From NCBI RefSeq assembly GCF_016862555.1, contig NZ_BONE01000029.1, forward strand, positions 31,833 through 95,832: a stretch of 64,000 nt of DNA, in the 5' to 3' direction. The notes below the pieces were generated by a model, which searched no databases, was not told where the DNA came from, and worked only from the letters and a program-made list of their open reading frames with translations. Shown here piece after piece: positions 18,220-25,865 of the stretch. Positions within the stretch are counted from its first letter, which is position 1. Every line of letters begins with the position of its first letter. This DNA is from Asanoa siamensis (GTDB lineage: Bacteria; Actinomycetota; Actinomycetes; Mycobacteriales; Micromonosporaceae). The translations under genes and the position numbers were made by a program.

Positions 18220-20730
18220 TCAGAGGTCGGCCGGCGCCAGATAAAACCCGGCCTGGTCGACGATCACGTCCACCGGCCCTTTGCCGCCGTTGTAAACCAT
18301 GAACGTGCCACTCACCCGCAGCCCGGTCGTGAACAGCGTGGCCGTGGTCCGGCCCGCCGCGTAGTTGAGCACCGACTGGGTCGGGCGGTTCGTCTCGTCC
18401 GGGTAGACGGTCAGGTAACCACCGCGCTGCGCCCCGGTCGCCGTCAGGTTGGCCACGACCGCGCGCGGCCGCCAGAAGCAACCGTCCGAGGCGCACAGCG
18501 TCGTGTCGGGGCGCACCTCGACCGCCTCGCCGGGACCGAGCGTCGTGCTCGTCGCGCGGGTGTCCAGGATCCGGGTCGGCGCCGTCGGCGCCAGAGTTCC
18601 GCCGGAGCCGGGTGCGAACCAGGCCGCCAGGTCGGCGATCAGGTGCACCGTGCCCTTGCCCGTGTGCGCGAACGCGACCCTTCCGTCGACCACCGGCGCG
18701 ATCACCATGTTGTTCACCGTCTGACCGCCGACGAAGTTGAGGTTCGACGCGGTCGGCACGGCGGCGCCCGGCGGGTACGCGGTGAACAGGCCGCCGTTGG
18801 TCGCGTCGGTCGCGGTCAGGTTCAGCACCGCCGCCGTCGTGCCGGTCGGGACGCGGGTCGACAGGTCGACGGTGACGCGCCCGTCGGGGCCGATCGGTGT
18901 CGTGCCGGGCACGCCGACCGCGGCGCGGGTGTCGAGCACCCGGGCTGGGTTGCCCGCCGTCAGGCCGCTGCCGGTGTTGCCGTAGTAGCCGGCGAGGTCG
19001 GCGATCATGTGCGCGCTGCCGCGCCCTCCATTGTGGATGTGTACGTTGCCGTTGCTCACCTTGACCGTCACCAGGTTCGCCACCGTCTGCCCGGCCGCGA
19101 AGTTGAGGTTGGACGAGGTGGGCAGGGGGTCCGCGGCGCCGTGGACCGTCAGATACCCGGACGTCGTCGGCTGGGTCACCGTGACGTTGAGGACGACCGC
19201 GCTGGCGGCCGCCGCCGTTGCCGGCAGGGCGAACTCGATGCCGGCGTTCGGGCCGATCGGCGCGGTGCCCGGCACGCCGAGAGCCGACCGGGTGTCCAGC
19301 ACCCGCTGCGGGGTGACGGCCGTGTAGGCGCCACCGACGACGACGCAGGCCTTGTCCTTGACCGAGGAGGTGGTGCGGAACCGGTCCTCACTGAACTCCA
19401 CCGTCACGCAGACGTAGCCGGCGCGGTCGAAGGTGAACCCGGCGCTGCCCGTCTGGTTGATGACCGCCCGTCCACCACCGGTCGGGACGAACGCGAGCTC
19501 GCTGACCGGCCCGTCCGTGGCCCAGGGAAACGTCAGCCGCCCCCTGGCGACGGTCTCGAGCGCGCCGCCGCCGGGCACCCGGGCGATCGACGCGTCGACG
19601 GTCGGCACCGGCAACAGCTCGACGGCGCCCCGGTCGGCGTACCCACCACCGCTGTTGGGAACGTCGGGCTTGTCGGCGTGCGCGTTGCCGAGCTGATCGG
19701 AGGCCGGTCGGCCCGGCGCCGCGGCCCAGGCCGAGTCCACGGCCGGTGAGTCGCCCGCCAGGCGCCAGCCGTTCAGTCCATCGTCCACGTTGGCGAGCTT
19801 CGGGTCGGCGCCGATGTCGTGTGCGCCCTGTCCGGTGGCCGCGTGGAACGCACCGGGGTTCGTGTAGGTCGTGCCCGCCCACGAGTAGAGCGGCCCGCCG
19901 TGTCCAGGGTCGAGCACGTTGTGGTCGACCGTCGCCGTGCCCGTGACGACCACCGGGACCGCGCCCGCCGGATCCTGACCGTCGGCCCGGCAGCGACCAG
20001 GGTTGCGTGCCAGGGTCGTCCGCACGATCGAGTTGTGGAGCCCGAACCCCGCCGAGGCGCCGCTGACGGCCACGCCCGTGTGGCAGTCGGTCACGATCGT
20101 GTTGTTCGTGACGGTCGTCCGCGGCGCGTCGGCAACGGAGATGGCCGGCAGGATCCCTTCCTCCGGCTGCCGGTAGAACGTGACGCTGTTGCCGACGAGC
20201 GCGGTGTCGGTGGTGCCGGCCCCGATCGCGAAGACCGGCGCGCGGGAACCGCTGGCCGACAGACCCCTGACCGTCACCCGCTGCGAACGCCGCACGTCGA
20301 TGGAGCCGTTGAGCCGGCCGTTGGAGATCGTCACGTCGCTCGCGTCGTCGATGACGACCTGGGCCTGGCCGGTGACGCCGGTGACGCTCGGCCCGAGGTC
20401 GAAGCCGTCGATGACCACGTCATGAGCGCCGGAGATGACGAGATGTGGCTTGTCGGTGCCGCCCACGCGGGGCCTGCCCTCGCCCACCCGGCGGTCGGCG
20501 GCGAAGGTGATCGGCTTGCCGGGCTCGCCGGACGGCACGACCACCGACTCCGGATAGATGGCCGCCCGCACCAACACGGTCTGGCCCGGGACGGCGACCG
20601 CGGCGGCGTCCCCGATCCAGCAGTAGGGCCGGCTCGCGCTGCCGTCCGCCGTCGCGCCGCACCTGCGGTCGACGTAGATGGTCGGCGGCGGGTCGGCCGC
20701 CGCGGCGGCGCCCCCGCTAACCACCGACAA
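18220..20730 (-). CDS. Array member 4: beta-helix/LDTR protein lacking a normal start and signal peptide
   Basis: The conserved coding frame runs without interruption for about 837 codons, but the first recognisable residues are LSVVSGGAAAAADPPPTIYV, equivalent to the end of a signal peptide in the sisters. The N- and H-regions are missing and only TTG (20730) or GTG (20724) could serve as start, without a ribosome site. Upstream, the same frame is open inside member 3, which is a high-GC shadow. The beta-helix (CGATADGSASRPYC...), PKD-like segment and three LDTR modules (DTRSALGVPGTAPI, DTRAAVGVPGTTPI, LDTRATSTTLGPGE) are intact; the last Cys pair is widened (CASDGC followed by FWRPRAVV). 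Either the gene is 5'-truncated and silent, or the assembly has lost about 100 bases here. Confidence 0.75.
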   Translation of the reverse strand: MSVVSGGAAAAADPPPTIYVDRRCGATADGSASRPYCWIGDAAAVAVPGQTVLVRAAIYPESVVVPSGEPGKPITFAADRRVGEGRPRVGGTDKPHLVISGAHDVVIDGFDLGPSVTGVTGQAQVVIDDASDVTISNGRLNGSIDVRRSQRVTVRGLSASGSRAPVFAIGAGTTDTALVGNSVTFYRQPEEGILPAISVADAPRTTVTNNTIVTDCHTGVAVSGASAGFGLHNSIVRTTLARNPGRCRADGQDPAGAVPVVVTGTATVDHNVLDPGHGGPLYSWAGTTYTNPGAFHAATGQGAHDIGADPKLANVDDGLNGWRLAGDSPAVDSAWAAAPGRPASDQLGNAHADKPDVPNSGGGYADRGAVELLPVPTVDASIARVPGGGALETVARGRLTFPWATDGPVSELAFVPTGGGRAVINQTGSAGFTFDRAGYVCVTVEFSEDRFRTTSSVKDKACVVVGGAYTAVTPQRVLDTRSALGVPGTAPIGPNAGIEFALPATAAAASAVVLNVTVTQPTTSGYLTVHGAADPLPTSSNLNFAAGQTVANLVTVKVSNGNVHIHNGGRGSAHMIADLAGYYGNTGSGLTAGNPARVLDTRAAVGVPGTTPIGPDGRVTVDLSTRVPTGTTAAVLNLTATDATNGGLFTAYPPGAAVPTASNLNFVGGQTVNNMVIAPVVDGRVAFAHTGKGTVHLIADLAAWFAPGSGGTLAPTAPTRILDTRATSTTLGPGEAVEVRPDTTLCASDGCFWRPRAVVANLTATGAQRGGYLTVYPDETNRPTQSVLNYAAGRTTATLFTTGLRVSGTFMVYNGGKGPVDVIVDQAGFYLAPADL

Positions 20731-20741
20731 CCAGGATCGTC

Positions 20742-23279
20742 TCAGCTCTCCGGACCGACGTAGAAACCAGCCTGGTCGACGAGGACGTCGACCGGCCCCT
20801 TGCCGCCGTTGTAGACCAGGAACGAGTCCTCGCCGAGGCCGACCGTGACCAGGGTGGCCACCGTCTGTCCCGCGCCGAAGTTGAGCACGGACTGGGTCGG
20901 GCGGGGCCCGCCGTACGGGTAGACGGACAGATAGCCGCTGCGCTGCGCGTTGGTGACGGTCAGGTTCGCCACGACGGCCGAGGGCGGCGGACAGCCCCGG
21001 ACCGGGCAGGCGCTCCTGCTGATCGAGACGCGCACGGTCTGCCCCGGGCCGACCGGCGTGCCGCGGGTGTCGGCGATCCGGGTCGGCATCCACGGCAGGT
21101 ACAGGTCCCGGGCGCCGGGCGGGAACCAGCCGGCCAGGTCCGCGATCAGGTGCACCGTGCCGCTGCCGGTGTGCGCGAACGCGACCTTCCCGTCGACGAC
21201 CGGCGCGATCACCATGTTGTTCACCGTCTGCCCGGCGACGAAATTGAGATTGGACGCGGTCGGCACGGCCTGGCCCGGCGCAAACGCCGTGAACAGGCCG
21301 CCCTTCGTCGGACCCGTGACGGTCAGGTTGAGCGCCGCGGCGGTGGTGCCCGCCGGCACCCGCGTGGACAGGTCGACCGTGACCTTCCCGTTGGCGGCGA
21401 TCGGGGCCGTGCCGGGCACCCCGACCGCCGAGCGGGTGTCCAACACGCGGGCCGGAGCGCCCGCCGCGAAGCCGTTCCCGGTGTTGGCGTAGTAACCCGC
21501 CAGGTCCGCCAGCACGTGGACCGTGCCCCGGCCACCGTTGCGGATCCTGATCCTCGCGGTCTTCTCCTGCACCCGCACCGTGACAAGGTTGGCGATCGTC
21601 TGGCCCGCCGCGAAGTTGACGTTGGAAGCGTCCGGCTCGGCGTCGAGGTGCTCGTAGACCTTCAAGAAACCGGACGTCGTCGGCTGCGTGGCGGTGACGT
21701 TGAGGACGACCGCGCTGGCGGTCCACAGCGGATTGTTGACGTAGAAGTCGACGGCCGCGTCGGGGCCGATCGGGACGGGACCAGCCGCGGGCACGACGCC
21801 GAACCCCGACCGGGTGTCCAGCACCCGGCGCGGCGTGACGGGGTTGTAGGCGGCGGTCAGCATGATGCATTCCGAAGCGAGACCCCGTAACACGTTGCTG
21901 CGAAACCCGTCGAGACTGAGCCGGACGTGTACGCAGACGTTGCCGGCGAAGTCGAAGGTGGTCCGCGCGCTGCCGGTGCGGTCGAGGACCGGGTCCTCCC
22001 CGTCGCCGGTGAACTCCAAGGTGCCGATCGGCCCGTCCGTGGCCCAGGGAGATGTCCGCGTGGTGGTGGACAGGGTCTCGAGGGCGCCGCCGCCTGGGGC
22101 GTGCGCGACCGCGATGCTCAGGTTGGGCGTCGGCACGAGCTCGACGGCGCCGCGGTCGACGTACCCGCCGCCGCTGTTGGCAGTGTCGGGCTTGTCGGCG
22201 TGCGGGTTGCCACGCAGGTCGGTGGCCTGGACGCCGGGCGCGGCGGCCAGCGCCGAGTCGATCCCCGGCGAGTCGGCCAGCAAGCTCCATCCAACGTCGC
22301 CGGGGTCGGCGTCGGCGATCTTCGGATCGGTGCCGAGGTCGTGTGCCGCCTGCCCGGTGGCCGCCCGCAACGCGCCAGGGGTCGCATAGCTCGCGCCGGC
22401 CCACCTGTAGAGCGGGCCGCGGTGTCCGGGGTCGAGCGCGTTGTAGTCGACGCGCCCGTCGGTCGCGGCCGCACCGGCGACCGTGACCGGCGTGCTGCCC
22501 GCCGGATCGATGCCCGGCTCCGCGCACCGCCCAGGGCCGCCGACCTCGGTGGTGCGCACGACCGAGTTGTGGAGGGCGAACCCTGGTGATGCCCCGGTGA
22601 CGGCCACGCCGTCGTGGCAGTCGGTTACGACCGTGTTGTTGGTGACGATCGTCCGCGGCGCGTCGGCCACCGCGATCGCGGCGAAGTTCGGGTCGGCCGC
22701 GGTCCGTCTGGAATGGGTGCTGTTGTTGGCGAGCAGCGTGTCGGTGGCGCCAGCACCGACCGAGAAGACGGGCGAGCGGTAGCTCGATGCCGACATCCCG
22801 CTGACCGTCACCCGGTGCGAGTCGCCCTTGATGGCGATGGCCGGCGCCTGGACTTCGTCGATCCAGCCGTTGGTGATGGTGATGTCGCTCGAGTTCTCGA
22901 CTAGCACCCCGGGCTGGAACGGGGCCGGGCCCAGCCCCGGCCCGACGTCGAACCGGTCGATGACGACGTCGTGGACGCCGGAGACCCGGAACGCCGGCGA
23001 GGTGCGCGTGCCCTGCAACTCCGCGCGGCGGCTGCCGGGACTCTGACCTCCGCGCAACGTGATCGGTCTGCCCGGCTCGCCGGACGGCACGACCACGGTC
23101 TCCGGATAGAACCCTGGCGCCACCTCGATGGTCTGGCCGGGGCGGACGACGTCGATCGCCGACCAGATCGCGCAGTAGGGCCGGTCCTTGCTGCCGTCGC
23201 GCGGACCCGTGACACCGCAGGTGTCCGCGGCGACGTAGATCGTCTCCGGTGGATCGGCCGCTGCGGTGATTCCGGTCAG
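20742..23279 (-). CDS. Array member 3: beta-helix/LDTR protein lacking a normal start and signal peptide
   Basis: About 845 codons of conserved frame, beginning LTGITAAADPPETIYVAADT immediately at the stop of member 2; the CTG at 23279 overlaps that TGA. There is no ATG, GTG or TTG at a sensible position, and the first two thirds of the signal peptide are gone. The rest is complete: entry box CGVTGPRDGSKDRPYC (three residues longer than usual), beta-helix, a PKD-like segment (PWATDGPIGTLEF) and three LDTR modules. Module 1 has an insertion (FGVVPAAGPVPIGPDAAVDF) and the third has CPVRGC. Expression would need a fusion, a non-standard start or a corrected assembly. Confidence 0.75.
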   Translation of the reverse strand: MTGITAAADPPETIYVAADTCGVTGPRDGSKDRPYCAIWSAIDVVRPGQTIEVAPGFYPETVVVPSGEPGRPITLRGGQSPGSRRAELQGTRTSPAFRVSGVHDVVIDRFDVGPGLGPAPFQPGVLVENSSDITITNGWIDEVQAPAIAIKGDSHRVTVSGMSASSYRSPVFSVGAGATDTLLANNSTHSRRTAADPNFAAIAVADAPRTIVTNNTVVTDCHDGVAVTGASPGFALHNSVVRTTEVGGPGRCAEPGIDPAGSTPVTVAGAAATDGRVDYNALDPGHRGPLYRWAGASYATPGALRAATGQAAHDLGTDPKIADADPGDVGWSLLADSPGIDSALAAAPGVQATDLRGNPHADKPDTANSGGGYVDRGAVELVPTPNLSIAVAHAPGGGALETLSTTTRTSPWATDGPIGTLEFTGDGEDPVLDRTGSARTTFDFAGNVCVHVRLSLDGFRSNVLRGLASECIMLTAAYNPVTPRRVLDTRSGFGVVPAAGPVPIGPDAAVDFYVNNPLWTASAVVLNVTATQPTTSGFLKVYEHLDAEPDASNVNFAAGQTIANLVTVRVQEKTARIRIRNGGRGTVHVLADLAGYYANTGNGFAAGAPARVLDTRSAVGVPGTAPIAANGKVTVDLSTRVPAGTTAAALNLTVTGPTKGGLFTAFAPGQAVPTASNLNFVAGQTVNNMVIAPVVDGKVAFAHTGSGTVHLIADLAGWFPPGARDLYLPWMPTRIADTRGTPVGPGQTVRVSISRSACPVRGCPPPSAVVANLTVTNAQRSGYLSVYPYGGPRPTQSVLNFGAGQTVATLVTVGLGEDSFLVYNGGKGPVDVLVDQAGFYVGPES

Positions 23280-25849
23280 TCCTCCAGATAGAACCCCGCC
23301 TGGTCGACGATCACGTCCACCGCGCCCTTGCCGCCGTTGTAGACCAGGAACGAGTCCTCGCCGAGGCCCACCGTGAACAGGCTGGCGGCGGTCTGGCCGG
23401 CGGTGAAGTTGAGCACCGACTGGGTCGGGCGGGCCTGCCCGTCGGGGTAGACCGTGAGATAGCCGGTGCGCTGCGGATCGGTCACCGTCAGGTTCGCCAC
23501 GACGGCCGTCCGCGGGCCACAGCCGACCGATCCACACTCGGCGGTGTTCACCTGGACCCGCACCGTCTGCCCCGGACCGACGGGAGTCGACGTCGTGCGT
23601 GTGTCGACGAGCCTGGTCGGCGCGGTCGGCAGGTAGTTGTCGCCCGCGCCGGGCGCGAACCACCCGGCCAGGTCCGCGATCAGGTGCACCGTGCCCTTGC
23701 CCGTGTGCGCGAACGCGACCTTCCCGTCCACCACCGGCGCGATCACCATGTTGTTCACCGTCTGACCGCCGACGAAGTTGAGGTTCGACGCGGTCGGCAC
23801 GGCGGAACCCGGCGGGTACGCGGTGAACAGGCCGGTGTTCGTGGGGCTGGTCGCGGTCAGGTTCAACACCGCCGCCGTCGTGCCGGCCGGCAGCCGCGTC
23901 GACAGGTCGACGGTGACGCTCCCGTTAGGACCGACGGGCGCGGCACCGTCGCGGGTGTCGAGAACGCGGGCCGGCGTGGCCGCCGCCAAGCCGTTGCCGG
24001 TGTTCGCGTAGTAGCCGGCCAGGTCCGCGATCGCGTGCACGGTGCCGCGACCGCCGTTGCGGACCCGCACCTTGCCGTTGTCCACCTTCACCGTGACCAG
24101 GTTCGCGACCGTCCTCCCGGCCGCGAAGTTCACATTGGACGCGGTCGGCTCGGTTCCGCCGTCCGGGTAGACCTTCAGGAAGCCGGACGTCGAGGGTTGG
24201 TCGGCCGTGACGTTCAGGACGACCGCGCTGGCACCCGCCGCCACGGCGGGCAGCGTGAACTCGACCCAGCCGTCGGGACCGATCGGCGCGGTGCCCGGCA
24301 CGCCCAGCGCCGAGCGGGTGTCCAGCACGCGTCGCGGCGCCACGGCGTTGTACGCGGCGCCCAGCATCACACACGGCGTCTCGGTCAGCTGTTTGGAATG
24401 GGCGTTGCGGAACCAGTCGCGGCTCCACGTGACGGTCACGCAGGCCGCGCCCGCGCGGTCGTGGGTGAGCCGCGCAGTGCCGGTGCGATTGACGGTCGGG
24501 AGGCCGGCGCCGGTCGCGAAGCTGAAGGTTCCGGATGGGCCGTCCATCGCCCACGGGTGCGTCGTCGTGGCGGTGGTGACCGTGTCGAACGCGCCACCGC
24601 CGGGCGCCCGCGCGATCGTGGTGCGCATCGCGTCCGGGATCGGCAGGTATTCGATCGCGCCGCGGTCGCCGTACCCGCCACCGCTGTTGGGGGTGTCCGG
24701 CTGGTCGGCGTGTGAGTTGCCGCGCAGGTCCACGGCCAGGACGCCGGGCGCGGTGGCCAGCGCCGCGTCGACGCCCGGCGACCACGCGGTCGGGCTGTAG
24801 CCGTCGTAGGTGCCGATGAGGCCCGCGAGCGCCGGCCACGCACCGATGTCCTGCGCACCCTGCCCGGTCGCCGCGTGGAAGGCGGCCGGATCCGCGTAGG
24901 TCGTGCCGCCCCACGAGTAGAACGCCCCGCCGTGCGACGGGTCGATCACGTTGTAGTCGACCTGGCTGTCGGTCGTGGCGGCACCGCTGACGACCAGCGG
25001 CGTCACGGTCGCCGGGTCGGGGTACGGCGCGTTGACGCACCTGGCCGGCACGGCCTCCACGGACATCAGCGTGGAGCTCAGGATCGAGTTGTAGAGCCGG
25101 AACCCGCCCGAGCCGCCGGTGACCTCGATGGCGGTGAAACAGTCGGTCACGATCGTGTTGTTGGTGATCGTCGTCCGCGGCGCGTCGGTGACGGTGACTC
25201 CCGGCCCGATCGGCACCGTGCGGTTGGTCCGCCGCAGCTGCATGCTGATGCCGGTGAGCAGCGTGTCGGTGACGCCCGCGCGGACCGCGACGGCCGGTGC
25301 GCCGCCGCTCCACGCCGTCATGGCGCTGATCGTCACGCGCCGCGAGTCGCCTCTGATGTCGACACCCGCGGCGTCGTCCGCGATGAGGCTGCCGTTGGAG
25401 ATCGTGACGTCGGTCGAGTTCTCGACGAGCACGACCGGGATCGGATGCACCGGCTCCCCGATCTTGAAGCCGTCGATGACGACGTCGTGCACCCCGGAGA
25501 GACGGAAGGCCGGGCCACCCGCCTGGCGCACCAGCGTGCTGCGGTTCGGTCCGCGGTAGCCCCTGAAGGTGACGGGCTTGCCAGGCTCACCCGACGGGAC
25601 GACCACCGACTCCGCGTAGTAACCAGGGCCCACCGCGACGGTCTGCCCCGGCCGGACGACCGCGGCGGCGTCGCCGATCTCGCAGAACGGCCGAGCTTCC
25701 GTGCCGTCCGGCGTGCCGTTGCAGGCCGTTGCGACGTAGATGGTCGACGGCGGACCAGCCGCGGCCGCGGTGCTCCCGACGGCGAGCGGCACGCCGGCCG
25801 CCAGCAACACACTGACACCGAGCGGCGCGAGGCCGCGGCCGATCCGCAT
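23276..25849 (-). CDS. Array member 2: secreted beta-helix protein with three LDTR modules
   Basis: 857 residues, the longest member. Signal peptide about 1-31 (AVGSTAAAAGPP). Beta-helix about 34-405, with CNGTPDGTEARPFC, VVVPSGEPGKPVTF and TDC...RCVN; the end box reads SPGVDAALATAPG...DRGAIE. LDTR modules: DTRSALGVPGTAPI, DTRDGAAPVGPNG and VDTRTTSTPVGPGQ; CGSVGC in the third; it ends GFYLED. The ATG is 16 nt after the stop of member 1 with a GGGAGAACGAG ribosome site, so it is the second gene of the first unit. Confidence 0.9.
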   Translation of the reverse strand: MRIGRGLAPLGVSVLLAAGVPLAVGSTAAAAGPPSTIYVATACNGTPDGTEARPFCEIGDAAAVVRPGQTVAVGPGYYAESVVVPSGEPGKPVTFRGYRGPNRSTLVRQAGGPAFRLSGVHDVVIDGFKIGEPVHPIPVVLVENSTDVTISNGSLIADDAAGVDIRGDSRRVTISAMTAWSGGAPAVAVRAGVTDTLLTGISMQLRRTNRTVPIGPGVTVTDAPRTTITNNTIVTDCFTAIEVTGGSGGFRLYNSILSSTLMSVEAVPARCVNAPYPDPATVTPLVVSGAATTDSQVDYNVIDPSHGGAFYSWGGTTYADPAAFHAATGQGAQDIGAWPALAGLIGTYDGYSPTAWSPGVDAALATAPGVLAVDLRGNSHADQPDTPNSGGGYGDRGAIEYLPIPDAMRTTIARAPGGGAFDTVTTATTTHPWAMDGPSGTFSFATGAGLPTVNRTGTARLTHDRAGAACVTVTWSRDWFRNAHSKQLTETPCVMLGAAYNAVAPRRVLDTRSALGVPGTAPIGPDGWVEFTLPAVAAGASAVVLNVTADQPSTSGFLKVYPDGGTEPTASNVNFAAGRTVANLVTVKVDNGKVRVRNGGRGTVHAIADLAGYYANTGNGLAAATPARVLDTRDGAAPVGPNGSVTVDLSTRLPAGTTAAVLNLTATSPTNTGLFTAYPPGSAVPTASNLNFVGGQTVNNMVIAPVVDGKVAFAHTGKGTVHLIADLAGWFAPGAGDNYLPTAPTRLVDTRTTSTPVGPGQTVRVQVNTAECGSVGCGPRTAVVANLTVTDPQRTGYLTVYPDGQARPTQSVLNFTAGQTAASLFTVGLGEDSFLVYNGGKGAVDVIVDQAGFYLED

Positions 25850-25865
25850 CTCGTTCTCCCTGTGG

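Noticed and set aside
20731..22527. 1435-codon reading of array member 4 extending through member 3
   Set aside because: The additional 600 residues are low-complexity shadow sequence of member 3; only the part from about 20730 aligns with the family.
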